Notes under the pieces: generated by a model
Told to the model about the DNA's origin: nothing
The model's database searches: none
What the model saw: only the letters and a program-made list of their open reading frames with translations
In this document: positions 1 to 7,310 of the stretch, piece after piece
How positions within the stretch are numbered: the stretch's first letter is position 1
How the letters are laid out: each line of letters opens with the position of its first letter
From: an uncultured Flavobacteriales bacterium
GTDB taxonomy: Bacteria; Bacteroidota; Bacteroidia; Flavobacteriales; Crocinitomicaceae
Length of the DNA stretch: 10,978 nt
Reading direction: 5' to 3'
NCBI GenBank assembly: GCA_946478775.1
Contig: CAMLDR010000143.1
Span: forward strand, 1-10,978
Position numbers and translations under genes: made by a program

Positions 1-899
1 AACAAATTAGTAACAAATTGAATTTCCGGTTTGCGAATGTCTATTACCGGGATGCCGGGGATTCATATGTTACTAAAAGCATGAATTTTAACCGCATCCT
101 GTCCGAATCAGATGCATTTATCAACGAGCAGTCTGCAGGCGGTGGAGGCGATTTCCCGGAAGCAATGGACGTGGGACTGGATTCCGCGATCAATAACCTG
201 AGCTGGAGTGAAAGTGCACGTGCACGGATCCTGTTCCTGATTTTGGATGCACCGCCGCATACCGATCCAAAGGTAAACGAGCGTTTGCAGCGTTTGATTC
301 TCCAGGCAGCAGAAAAAGGGATTCGCATTGTTCCGATCGGGGCAAGCGGAATTGACAAGAGCACTGAATATTTGATGCGTGCGCTGGCTTTGGGAACAAA
401 CGGAACTTATACCTTTCTCACAGATCACAGCGGAATCGGGAACAGCCACATCAAACCTTCAACGGATAACTACGAAGTGGAAACACTGAATGCCATCCTG
501 GTACGGATTATGAAAAGCTATACCTATATGCCCGACTGTCAGCAAAACATTCCGGACCTGGCTTTGAACATTCCGGATTCCATTGTTTCAACAATCCAGC
601 CAATAGATTCCACAGACACGAATGCCGTGAAGCCGGATCCGAAAGCATTGAACATTACCTGGAGTTATTTCCCGAACCCAACGAATGGAATGATTACCAT
701 CCTTCCGAACACAGACATCAAAGAATTGTATGTTTCCGATCTCAGTGGGAAAGTACTGCAGATCCTTCCGAAACTCAAGAAAGACGAGCGCATCCAGGTC
801 GACCTTTCGGGTTACGCCACCGGAATTTACCTCATCCGCTATTTGGATGAAAACAATCATTGGCTGAGCGGGAAGGTGGTCTTGCAGAGAACAAGTTAA
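1..899 (+). CDS. VWA-domain surface/secreted protein with T9SS type A sorting domain, 3' part
   Basis: The reading frame is open to the left edge (in-frame codons from base 3 give QISNK before the TTG at 18), so the gene starts outside the window and the TTG is not a real start. The first ~170 visible residues are the C-terminal half of a von Willebrand factor A domain: a GGGGDFPEA loop, where the MIDAS threonine usually lies, then the strand LFLILDAPPH and the IRIVPIGASG strand. The DxSxS part of the metal site would lie upstream. A low-complexity linker rich in P, D and T follows. The last ~78 residues form a Por/T9SS type A sorting domain: YFPNPTNG, LYVSDLSGKVL, VDLSGYATGIYLIRY and a final KVVLQ strand. 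The protein is therefore probably exported by the type IX system and released or attached at the cell surface. Ligand unknown. The domain calls rest on pattern recognition. Confidence 0.85.
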   Translation, partial: QISNKLNFRFANVYYRDAGDSYVTKSMNFNRILSESDAFINEQSAGGGGDFPEAMDVGLDSAINNLSWSESARARILFLILDAPPHTDPKVNERLQRLILQAAEKGIRIVPIGASGIDKSTEYLMRALALGTNGTYTFLTDHSGIGNSHIKPSTDNYEVETLNAILVRIMKSYTYMPDCQQNIPDLALNIPDSIVSTIQPIDSTDTNAVKPDPKALNITWSYFPNPTNGMITILPNTDIKELYVSDLSGKVLQILPKLKKDERIQVDLSGYATGIYLIRYLDENNHWLSGKVVLQRTS

Positions 900-924
900 A
901 TTAATTGAGAATGGAGAATGCAAA

Positions 925-1140
925 AATTGAAAAGGTTTTAATTTCGCTTAGGATTACGATTTTCTTCAAAAAGTTGATTGAATATCTTTTCAATTGTCCA
1001 TTTTAAATTTTCAATTCAAAATATATCCGTTACCATCTGATAAAAACCAAAGGTTCAAAGAGTCTAAACATAAAAAAGACTTTCTTTGAACCTTTGGACT
1101 TTCTAAACCTTTTTCACTTTTCAATTATCAATTTTCAATT
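925..1140. repeat. Repeated TTTTCAATT / AATTGAAAA words
   Basis: The nine-base word TTTTCAATT occurs at 987-995, 1008-1016, 1118-1126 and 1132-1140, and its complement AATTGAAAA at 925-933. Both orientations recur at 6687 and 6732, around another palindromic fragment. The copies flank hairpin sequence, which suggests a dispersed intergenic repeat family rather than chance AT content. No coding role is seen. Confidence 0.45.
1047..1097. repeat. Long perfect inverted repeat (14-bp stem), possible terminator or dispersed repeat
   Basis: CCAAAGGTTCAAAG at 1047-1060 is exactly complementary to CTTTGAACCTTTGG at 1084-1097. Inside it, AGTCT (1061-1065) pairs with AGACT (1077-1081), leaving an 11-base A-rich loop. 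T-rich sequence follows (CCTTTTTCACTTTT). It could end transcription from the VWA gene, but it lies ~150 bases past that stop, so a dispersed repeat element is as likely. Confidence 0.65.
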
Positions 1141-1145
1141 ATCCT

Positions 1146-1167
1146 TGTAACTTTTTCCACCTTTGTC
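1146..1167 (+). promoter_or_regulatory. Candidate promoter of the sigma-factor gene
   Basis: Two readings overlap here. CACCTTTG (1158-1165) matches the Bacteroidota -7 box TAnnTTTG except at the first base. TGTAAC (1146-1151) followed 12 bases later by TGTC (1164-1167) resembles the GTAAC/CGTC type of ECF-dependent promoter, which would fit autoregulation. Neither is decisive. The start codon is 37 bases downstream. Confidence 0.3.
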
Positions 1168-1203
1168 AAACATACAGTTGTACGCTATATGTGATCAACA
1201 AGA

Positions 1204-1725
1204 ATGAAGGACAAACAAGACGCATTTCTCAAACTCTACGAGCCGGTTCATGAACGGTTCGAGCGCTTCTGCAGGGCGAGGGTTTACCAGGAAATGGATT
1301 TCAGGGACCTGATGAACGACAGCCTGCTGGTTGCTTATGAAAAGTTCGATTCCCTTCGGTCAAAAGAAGCATTCCTTTCCTTTTTGTTTAGCATCTGTGT
1401 ACGTGTTTTAGGGAATTATCACCAAAAGAAGCGCGAAAACCGCATTCCGGAAGGAAATACCCACCTGGAAATTTGGGATAGGAATGCCAATCCGCAATCA
1501 CAGGCAGATGTGCACTATCTGTATGAAGCCTTGGCCCAATTGTCAGAAGAACAGCGGGAAAGTATCATCCTTTTTGAACTATCGGGATTCAGTATCCGGG
1601 AGATTACCGTTATCCAAAACGCATCCGAATCGGCAGTGAAACAGCGCCTGAAACGCGGACGTGAAAAGCTGATGGAAATCCTTACTTACGAAGCTTCTTT
1701 AAAAACAGTACCAAGTCATGGATAA
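1204..1725 (+). CDS. ECF-family RNA polymerase sigma factor
   Basis: The 173-residue protein has the normal length of an ECF sigma factor. Residues ~8-78 form a sigma region 2 (DFRDLMNDSLLVAYEKF core helix, then a W-poor DNA-melting segment). Residues ~104-160 form region 4, with a clear helix-turn-helix (LSEEQRESIILFELSGFSI, then SESAVKQRLKRGREKL). It should direct RNA polymerase to a small set of promoters when freed from its regulator. The ATG at 1204 is the first good start and gives a full region 2. The stop codon lies 8 bases inside the next gene (ATGGATAA), so the two are almost certainly translated together. The partner is a membrane protein, as expected of an anti-sigma factor. Region 2 is rather divergent, and the target genes are unknown. 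Confidence 0.9.
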   Translation: MKDKQDAFLKLYEPVHERFERFCRARVYQEMDFRDLMNDSLLVAYEKFDSLRSKEAFLSFLFSICVRVLGNYHQKKRENRIPEGNTHLEIWDRNANPQSQADVHYLYEALAQLSEEQRESIILFELSGFSIREITVIQNASESAVKQRLKRGREKLMEILTYEASLKTVPSHG

Positions 1726-3079
1726 GCAGCAAAAACTCGATCAACTCTTCCGGCTTGCACAACAAGACCCGATGGTTCAGTCGTTTGGAGAAACCAAAGA
1801 CCGTTTCAAAGCTTCTGTGAATAATCCTGTGGTGAATAAATCCGAAACGAAGCAAGTATTCACTAAAAAATGGATCATCATGTTAACAACTGTAAGCACC
1901 ATAAGCCTTTCTCTTTTACTTTTGTGGAACAAGGAAGAAGCAACGAAAACCAAACAACCGGCTGAAAAAACGAAGGTAAGCCAAGCCGTTCCGGAAAGGC
2001 AAATCATTTCCATTGCTCAAAACCCCGAACCGAAACCGGCACTGAAGCAAGCCGTAAAAGCAACACCATTCCTGGCAGCCATACAGGAATTGGTCACCGA
2101 ACTGCCACTTTTTGTTGAAAACGAAGTCGCAGGAGGAATAGAAAATCCGAAAGGTCATAAGATGTCCGACTTCAAACCATTGAACAACACCCCTTACCAA
2201 TTCCCGGTACTGACAGAAGAAGAAATCGCCATTACCACAAAGAAGAAAAAAGCCATGCTCAAAGCGTTGGTAAAACACGACAAAAGCGCATACGCCTATA
2301 TTCCAAGCGGCACCTTCGATTACAACGGCAAACAAGTCTCCGTTCAGGCATTCTACATGGGAACCGGAGAAGTAACCAACTTTGAGTACCGCACCTTTCT
2401 GTTTGATTTATTGATTCAAGGAAGAAAAGAGGAATTCCTGAAAGCAAAACCGGACCAGTCGGCTTGGAGTAAAGAATTCCATAACGGCGGAAAGACCTAT
2501 CAAGAACATTACTTTTCTCACAAAGCTTACAACGACTTCCCGGTTGTAAACATTTCCCGCGAAGGTGCCGAACTCTACTGCAAGTGGCTTTCTCAGGAAG
2601 TACGCAAATCAGTAGGAGATGAAAAAGCAGGTGAATTAAATGATGTGCGTTTGCCATTAAGAGTCGAATGGGTTAAAGCTGCCAGCAACGAAGGAAAACA
2701 ACTTCCTTACCCCTGGAATGGCCAATACCGCAGAAACTCAGATGGAATGTACCAGGCAAACTTCACACATGACATGGTGAAAGATCAGGTGGATACGACC
2801 GGGTTTTCGAAAATGGACTATTCCAACACAGACCTCACAGCTCCTTCCAAATCTTTCTGGCCAAATGCACTTGGTATTTACAATCTCAGCGGAAATGCAG
2901 CGGAAATGGTTTATGAGGGACCTGACAAAACGGAAACCGGCACAGCCGGAGGTTCCTGGAGAAGCAGCGGAGATGATATTAAAATCTATGCACCTGATGC
3001 AAACAAAGGAGTTATTGATGCCCGACCAACCATTGGATTCCGGGTGGTGAGTACGTATTTGATCATTTATAAAAAATAA
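1718..3079 (+). CDS. Membrane-anchored protein: anti-sigma-like N-terminus plus FGE/SUMF1-fold periplasmic domain
   Basis: This 453-residue protein overlaps the sigma-factor gene by 8 bases. Residues 1-50 are a short charged cytoplasmic tail (LFRLAQQDP, FGETKDRF) of the kind found in small Bacteroidota anti-sigma factors. Residues ~52-70 are one transmembrane helix (WIIMLTTVSTISLSLLLLW) after a basic stretch. Residues ~71-185 are a K/E/P-rich periplasmic linker. Residues ~190-446 form a formylglycine-generating-enzyme-like domain: IPSGTF, YMGTGEVTNFEYRTF, FPVVNISREGAELYCKWLS, VRLPLRVEWVKAA, YPWNGQ, NALGIYNLSGNAAEMV, GGSWRS and a terminal RPTIGFRVV. The two active-site cysteines normally found just after GGSW are absent, so it is probably a binding or sensing domain, like GldK/GldJ. 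I infer that it holds the sigma factor at the membrane and responds to an envelope signal. An anti-sigma role is inferred from gene order and topology. Confidence 0.8.
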   Translation: MDKQQKLDQLFRLAQQDPMVQSFGETKDRFKASVNNPVVNKSETKQVFTKKWIIMLTTVSTISLSLLLLWNKEEATKTKQPAEKTKVSQAVPERQIISIAQNPEPKPALKQAVKATPFLAAIQELVTELPLFVENEVAGGIENPKGHKMSDFKPLNNTPYQFPVLTEEEIAITTKKKKAMLKALVKHDKSAYAYIPSGTFDYNGKQVSVQAFYMGTGEVTNFEYRTFLFDLLIQGRKEEFLKAKPDQSAWSKEFHNGGKTYQEHYFSHKAYNDFPVVNISREGAELYCKWLSQEVRKSVGDEKAGELNDVRLPLRVEWVKAASNEGKQLPYPWNGQYRRNSDGMYQANFTHDMVKDQVDTTGFSKMDYSNTDLTAPSKSFWPNALGIYNLSGNAAEMVYEGPDKTETGTAGGSWRSSGDDIKIYAPDANKGVIDARPTIGFRVVSTYLIIYKK

Positions 3080-3101
3080 TGATTTGATGAAAACCCATGA
3101 T

Positions 3102-4013
3102 TTATTTCCCGAACAGATACCCGATCGAAATCCCGCCCCAGGCATGGTTCTTTGCAGTCCGGAACAATTTGGATTGAAAATGCCCATACGCAGCGAACGA
3201 GATCCGGCCCAATAACATCTTAAAACCCAACTCTTGCTCTGAAACCAGGTGAGTGATCTCATTGTTTGCAATGCGCGCCTCACTTGGTAAGGCAAAAAGA
3301 GCACCTTGTAATGTTCCGTCATACAGAACCGCCCGGACTTCCGGGTTGTAATAAATCAGGAAGTATTTCCGGTCGGTGATGTAACCCAGCTTCCATATTC
3401 CGGATACGCGGGTTTCATTGGTCACTGTCCCGATGGTGGTAAAACTTCCCACTTCTACCCGGGTCCATTTAGTCTTTGTGAACCAGGTTTTCAGTGCCCC
3501 GAAACCGAGATTAATACTCAATCCGTTATTAAGCTGATGCTGCCAGCCGCGCGGTTTATTGTTGTTCGTCCAGCGGTGAATGGCTGTTTGGGTTTCCTTC
3601 CCGAAAGCAGGTTTCCCAAGCCACCCGGTATTCAGGCTCCAGCTCAAAGCAAAGTTCTTTGATTTGCTGCGCGAAGTAAACTTGGCCGTATATCCGTAAG
3701 TTGCAGTGTATGGACGGTCTCCCGATAACAAAGAATCAGAAGTGATACTCGACGGAGTGTAAACCTTTTGTGCAATCCCGGTTTGCAGGCTCCGCTGACT
3801 ATCCGAAACCTTGAAAAAAAACCGGTTCAGCCAGTTCAAATCGATGTCCAAATGATCGTATTGCAGGAAAATCCCCTGTGAATAATAACGGTCTGTACCT
3901 GCAAACAAATCGTTCTCATAATGGATTGTGTAGGCTTCTTTATACGAGAGGCTGTCCTGGGCGAAAGCCCGCACACACAACAAACCAAATAAACCAATTA
4001 ACAGGAACCGCAT
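3102..4013 (-). CDS. LpxR-family (DUF2219) outer-membrane protein, paralogue A
   Basis: The 303-residue protein has a signal peptide (hydrophobic residues 3-15, likely cut after AFA, residue 18) and the family pattern of lipid A 3'-O-deacylase LpxR: YENDLFAGTDRYYSQG near residues 32-47, TPSS, SGDRPY (97-102), GKPAFG with Q142 and H146, then RGWQHQLNNG. LpxR is a calcium-dependent outer-membrane beta-barrel that removes an acyl chain from lipid A. The Asn-Asp pair (34-35) and His146 look like the conserved catalytic positions. The C-terminus ends in strands rich in aromatic residues. It sits 80 bases downstream of a paralogue that is about half identical by eye, in the same direction, and converges on the FGE gene with only 22 bases between stops. 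Its actual lipid substrate in Bacteroidota is not known, so enzymatic activity is inferred. Confidence 0.83.
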   Translation of the reverse strand: MRFLLIGLFGLLCVRAFAQDSLSYKEAYTIHYENDLFAGTDRYYSQGIFLQYDHLDIDLNWLNRFFFKVSDSQRSLQTGIAQKVYTPSSITSDSLLSGDRPYTATYGYTAKFTSRSKSKNFALSWSLNTGWLGKPAFGKETQTAIHRWTNNNKPRGWQHQLNNGLSINLGFGALKTWFTKTKWTRVEVGSFTTIGTVTNETRVSGIWKLGYITDRKYFLIYYNPEVRAVLYDGTLQGALFALPSEARIANNEITHLVSEQELGFKMLLGRISFAAYGHFQSKLFRTAKNHAWGGISIGYLFGK

Positions 4014-4047
4014 GAAACAAAATACGATAAATCCACCATATTGGATT

Positions 4048-4077
4048 TGTAGGTACGCAATGCCTCGCGTACCTACA
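4048..4077. repeat. Palindromic repeat between the two LpxR paralogues
   Basis: TGTAGGTACGC (4048-4058) is exactly complementary to GCGTACCTACA (4067-4077), with the 8-base loop AATGCCTC. There is no T-run after the stem in the transcribed (minus) direction, so it is not a classical terminator. Fragments of the same motif recur: GTAGGTACG at 6701 and TCGCGTATCCAC at 7319, which matches TCGCGTACCTAC (4065-4076) at 10 of 12 bases. A dispersed REP-like element is the better reading. As a hairpin in the mRNA it could also set the expression ratio of the two paralogues. Confidence 0.6.
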
Positions 4078-4093
4078 TTTATTTTATCCCCAT

Positions 4094-5026
4094 TTATTTA
4101 TTGTAATTATCCCACAAAAGATATCCCAGTGTGATTCCGCCCCACATATGGTTCAAAGCACCTTTGAACAACCTTGATTGAAAATGTACGTGTGCCGTGG
4201 CAAAAAAGCGGTAATAACGCAGGTAAATCCCGATCTGCTGTTCCGAAACCAGGCGCTCGATCGAACTGGCCGGAAGAGCCGCTTCACTCGGCTTGGCAAA
4301 AATGGCCCCCTGGAGCGTACCGTCATAGGCCACAATCCGCAGTTCCGGGGTGTAATAAAAGTAATACTGCTGCCGCAAACCTATATAACCCAACTTTACC
4401 AATCCGTTGATACGTATGTCATTGGTTAAGTTCCCCAGCGTGATTAAATCGCCGATCTCCATTCTCACCCACCTCGACCGGTCAAAGAATGTTTTTCGGA
4501 GCCCGAAGTTCGCATCCATGATAAATCCGGTATTTAACTGATGTTGCCAGCCATAAGGTTTCGGACTGTCAATCCATTGATGAATGGTCTTCTGTGTGTA
4601 TTCTCCGAAAGCAGGTTTTCCTATAAATCCGGAATTCACCCCCCAGTTCAGCACGTAATGTTTACTCCTGCTGCGCGAATAGAACTGCACACCATATACA
4701 ATCGTAGCAGCATAGGGCCTGTCTCCTTCCAACAAGGTATCCGATAAAATGGTTGAAGGAGTAAAGCCTCTCTGGAGAATTCCGGTTTGCAGGTTTCGTT
4801 CCATATCCTGAACACGAAAGAAAAAAGGTTTCAACCAGTCAATCTTCAAATTTCGGTGTTCGTACTGCAGAAAAATTCCCTGAGAATAATACCGGTCGGT
4901 TGCAGTGAAAACATCGTTCTCCCAGGTCAGGTAAAAGGATTTGAACTCATAAAGCGAATCCGCCTTCTGTGAAAAACCCCGGAGAGAAACCAATAAAAAC
5001 AACAGACCTATTACTCGTGCATTCAT
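4094..5026 (-). CDS. LpxR-family (DUF2219) outer-membrane protein, paralogue B
   Basis: The 310-residue protein starts at the ATG at 5026. The open frame runs to a TTG at 5047, but the ATG gives a clean signal peptide (MNARVIGLLFLLVSLRGFSQ), so the shorter form is preferred. It shares the LpxR-family landmarks with its neighbour: WENDVFTATDRYYSQG (35-50), TPST, GDRPYAA (101-107), GKPAFG, Q145/H149, YGWQHQLN, and the late AYDGTLQGAIFAKPSEA block. Identity to paralogue A is highest in the N-terminal half and around the presumed active site, and lower in the strands between, as expected of an old tandem duplication with a retained fold. The predicted role is an outer-membrane lipid A deacylase or a relative. 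It is probably the first gene of a two-gene transcript. Confidence 0.83.
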   Translation of the reverse strand: MNARVIGLLFLLVSLRGFSQKADSLYEFKSFYLTWENDVFTATDRYYSQGIFLQYEHRNLKIDWLKPFFFRVQDMERNLQTGILQRGFTPSTILSDTLLEGDRPYAATIVYGVQFYSRSRSKHYVLNWGVNSGFIGKPAFGEYTQKTIHQWIDSPKPYGWQHQLNTGFIMDANFGLRKTFFDRSRWVRMEIGDLITLGNLTNDIRINGLVKLGYIGLRQQYYFYYTPELRIVAYDGTLQGAIFAKPSEAALPASSIERLVSEQQIGIYLRYYRFFATAHVHFQSRLFKGALNHMWGGITLGYLLWDNYNK

Positions 5027-5266
5027 ATAAATAGCAGTTAAAACCAATTAAAAACAGCTTATTCCCATGCGTAATCCGAGTACTATTAAAGATACAGACT
5101 TTAATCAGGCGCAGGGTGACATTATGGATTTTTAAGATAATTCCTAATTCGATTAAGGTAATTCCTCCGGAAAAAACCACTCAAAAAGGCGATTATTCCG
5201 TAACTTAATCCTCGGTAATTTTACATTCCTTCAATCGGGGAAACAAAACAGATTATTCAAAACACC

Positions 5267-6655
5267 ATGGAATACCGCATCGAAAAAGACACAATGGGCG
5301 AAGTAAAAGTCCCGGCAGAAGCATACTGGGGAGCTCAGACAGAACGCAGCATCGAAAATTTCAAGATCGCGCAGGACATCAACAAAATGCCCAAAGAGAT
5401 CATCCGCGCATTTGCATACCTGAAGAAGGCCGCTGCCTTAACCAACCTCAACGCCGGAGTGCTTTCCAAAGAAAAATCCGACCTGATCGGAAAGGTCGCC
5501 GATGAGATCCTTGCCGGAAAATTAGCCGACCAGTTTCCCTTGGTAATCTGGCAAACCGGAAGCGGAACCCAAAGCAACATGAATGTCAACGAAGTCATCG
5601 CCTACCGCGCGCACGTCATCAACGGCGGAACTTTAACTGACAAAGAAAAAGTCCTTCACCCGAACGATGATGTGAACAAATCGCAATCATCCAACGATAC
5701 CTTCCCCACCGCAATGCACATTGCAGCTTATCAAATCCTGATGGAAGTAACGATTCCAGGGATCGAAAAACTGCGCGACACGCTTGCTCAAAAAAGCAAA
5801 GATTTTATGAACGTGGTAAAAATCGGACGCACCCATTTCATGGACGCAACTCCTTTGACACTCGGACAGGAGATCAGCGGATATGTGAGCCAGCTAAACC
5901 ACGGATTAAAAGCCATTAAAAATACCCTGGCACATTTGAGTGAACTGGCTTTGGGCGGAACGGCTGTCGGAACGGGGATCAATACGCCTCCGGGATATTC
6001 CGAGAATGTAGCTAAACACATTGCCGATTTAACGGGCTTACCATTCATTACAGCAGAAAACAAATTCGAAGCGCTGGCGGCACACGATGCGATAGTAGAA
6101 GCACACGGCGCATTGAAAACCGTAGCCGTGAGCCTGATGAAGATCGCCAACGACATCCGCATGCTCTCTTCCGGTCCACGCAGCGGAATCGGGGAAATCC
6201 ATATTCCCGACAACGAACCGGGTTCTTCTATCATGCCGGGAAAAGTAAATCCTACGCAATGCGAAGCCCTGACTATGATCGCAGCACAAGTCATGGGGAA
6301 TGATGTCACTATCGGGATCGGAGGTTCAAACGGACACTTCGAGCTCAATGTATTCAAGCCCGTCATGATTGCCAACTTCCTGCACTCTGCACGATTGATC
6401 GGAGACGGTTGTGTTTCTTTCAACGACAAATGCGCCGTGGGGATTGAGCCGATCACAGCAAACATCAAAAAACACGTCGACAACAGCCTCATGCTCGTAA
6501 CGGCGCTCAACACGAAGATCGGTTATTACAAAGCCGCGGAGATCGCACAAAAAGCACATACAGAAGGAACAACTTTGAAGGAAATGGCCGTGAAACTGGG
6601 ATATTTAACCGCAGAAGAGTTTGATCAGTGGGTGGTGCCGGAGAAAATGGTTTAG
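5267..6655 (+). CDS. fumC: Class II fumarate hydratase (fumarase C)
   Basis: The enzyme interconverts fumarate and L-malate in the TCA cycle as a cytoplasmic homotetramer that needs no iron-sulfur cluster. At 462 residues it is full length. All family landmarks are present: [10 protein letters not shown] (97-106), [14 protein letters not shown] (131-144, including the B-site His131), the catalytic pair T189/H190, and the fumarase/aspartase signature [10 protein letters not shown] (319-328) with Ser320, Lys326 and Glu333. The sequence reads as a fumarase rather than an aspartase or argininosuccinate lyase. The ATG at 5267 gives the usual [14 protein letters not shown] start. Upstream, TAATTTTA (5216-5223) is a 7/8 match to the -7 box, with no convincing -33 box. 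It is flanked by a divergent LpxR gene and a repeat-containing spacer, so it is probably transcribed alone. Confidence 0.97.
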   Translation: MEYRIEKDTMGEVKVPAEAYWGAQTERSIENFKIAQDINKMPKEIIRAFAYLKKAAALTNLNAGVLSKEKSDLIGKVADEILAGKLADQFPLVIWQTGSGTQSNMNVNEVIAYRAHVINGGTLTDKEKVLHPNDDVNKSQSSNDTFPTAMHIAAYQILMEVTIPGIEKLRDTLAQKSKDFMNVVKIGRTHFMDATPLTLGQEISGYVSQLNHGLKAIKNTLAHLSELALGGTAVGTGINTPPGYSENVAKHIADLTGLPFITAENKFEALAAHDAIVEAHGALKTVAVSLMKIANDIRMLSSGPRSGIGEIHIPDNEPGSSIMPGKVNPTQCEALTMIAAQVMGNDVTIGIGGSNGHFELNVFKPVMIANFLHSARLIGDGCVSFNDKCAVGIEPITANIKKHVDNSLMLVTALNTKIGYYKAAEIAQKAHTEGTTLKEMAVKLGYLTAEEFDQWVVPEKMV

Positions 6656-6660
6656 GGTAA

Positions 6661-6740
6661 TTAATAATTACGAATTCCCAATTACGAATTGAAAAAATCA
6701 GTAGGTACGTGATTAATCGCATGCCCATAATTTTTCAATT
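6661..6740. repeat. Composite intergenic repeat after fumC
   Basis: AATTACGAATT occurs twice 14 bases apart (6666-6676, 6680-6690). AATTGAAAAA (6687-6696) is the exact complement of TTTTTCAATT (6731-6740), and the two enclose GTAGGTACG (6701-6709), one arm of the palindrome seen at 4048. The arrangement looks like a decayed copy of a dispersed palindromic element. It may also terminate fumC transcription, although no GC-rich stem is present. Confidence 0.45.
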
Positions 6741-6764
6741 ACCTTTAAGCCTTCATTCACAGAA

Positions 6765-7310
6765 ATGGACCCTGTCAAAGTATTAGTACCGCAAAAGAAA
6801 ATACCCTTCACGCTCGCAGTGTTCATGAGGTTATTGGTTTTAACACCCATGCTCGGGATGTCGATCCTGATGATCGTTAGCGGACATCAAGAATTTCAGG
6901 AGTTTGGAAAAATGGGATTGCTCACATTGATTCCGGGCATTTTCTTCTTCGTTTTTTCATTGTTTTCATTGATCTACATCTTCATTCTCAAAAGACGGAA
7001 ACTTTCCCAGTTGAAATACCTGTTGTATACTGATCGCCTGGTGATTTATAACCATTCGAAAGACCAAATCCTTCACGAATTATTCTACAACCAATTTCCA
7101 CCTTTTACCTTTCATGAGAACCTCAATAATTTCGGGTTTATTGTTATTGGGAAAGAAGAACCGATCATGACAAGGGGCGGAATTTATGGTCAAAACGTTG
7201 GTGTAAATATGAAAGATCCTGATATCATGTTGGAAAACCTACCTGAAGTGAAGAAAGAATATCTTTTTCTGAAAAGCTTAGTAGATGAGTCGATATCAGA
7301 ACAAAATTAA
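6765..7310 (+). CDS. Small membrane protein with two N-terminal helices, function unknown
   Basis: This 181-residue protein is not a family I recognise with confidence. Residues ~14-38 and ~51-76 are strong hydrophobic helices separated by a short HQEFQEFGKM loop. The second is followed by a basic cluster (KRRK, 76-79), which suggests both termini are cytoplasmic. Residues ~80-160 are soluble with alternating beta-type segments (YLLYTDRLVIYN, FGFIVIGKE, NVGVNMKDPDIM). That layout resembles bacterial PH-domain membrane proteins, but this is a loose likeness only. The C-terminal tail is acidic. The ATG at 6765 is the only good start. TACCTTTA at 6740-6747 is a 7/8 match to the -7 promoter box, without a visible -33 partner. 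Codon use matches the fumarase gene next to it. Confidence 0.75.
   Translation: MDPVKVLVPQKKIPFTLAVFMRLLVLTPMLGMSILMIVSGHQEFQEFGKMGLLTLIPGIFFFVFSLFSLIYIFILKRRKLSQLKYLLYTDRLVIYNHSKDQILHELFYNQFPPFTFHENLNNFGFIVIGKEEPIMTRGGIYGQNVGVNMKDPDIMLENLPEVKKEYLFLKSLVDESISEQN

Larger units (their letters stand above)
900..1203. other. Repeat-rich intergenic spacer
   Basis: This 304-base gap has no credible reading frame. It is strongly AT-rich and contains four copies of TTTTCAATT (987, 1008, 1118, 1132) and one inverted copy (925-933). A long hairpin at 1047-1097 lies between them. The last 60 bases probably hold the promoter of the sigma-factor gene. Confidence 0.7.

Noticed and set aside
987..1140. Repeated TTTTCAATT words as a possible CRISPR array
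   Set aside because: The repeats are only nine bases, occur in both orientations and have irregular spacing. No cas genes are present.
2738..3322. 194-residue minus-strand open frame spanning the end of the FGE gene and the end of LpxR paralogue A
   Set aside because: It is antisense to one gene and out of frame with the other, with no family resemblance. Both real genes have strong protein-level support.
5027..5047. TTG start seven codons upstream of LpxR paralogue B
   Set aside because: The extra residues MVLTAIY would push charge and polarity into the signal peptide. The ATG at 5026 gives a standard signal sequence.
4947..5180. 77-residue minus-strand frame covering the spacer before fumC
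   Set aside because: It overlaps the start of LpxR paralogue B in another frame and shows no conserved pattern. The spacer is more likely regulatory.
5788..6513. 241-residue open frame on the minus strand inside fumC
   Set aside because: It lies entirely antisense to a full-length, well-conserved fumarase. The translation has no recognisable domain and its composition is that expected of an antisense frame of a GC-leaning gene.
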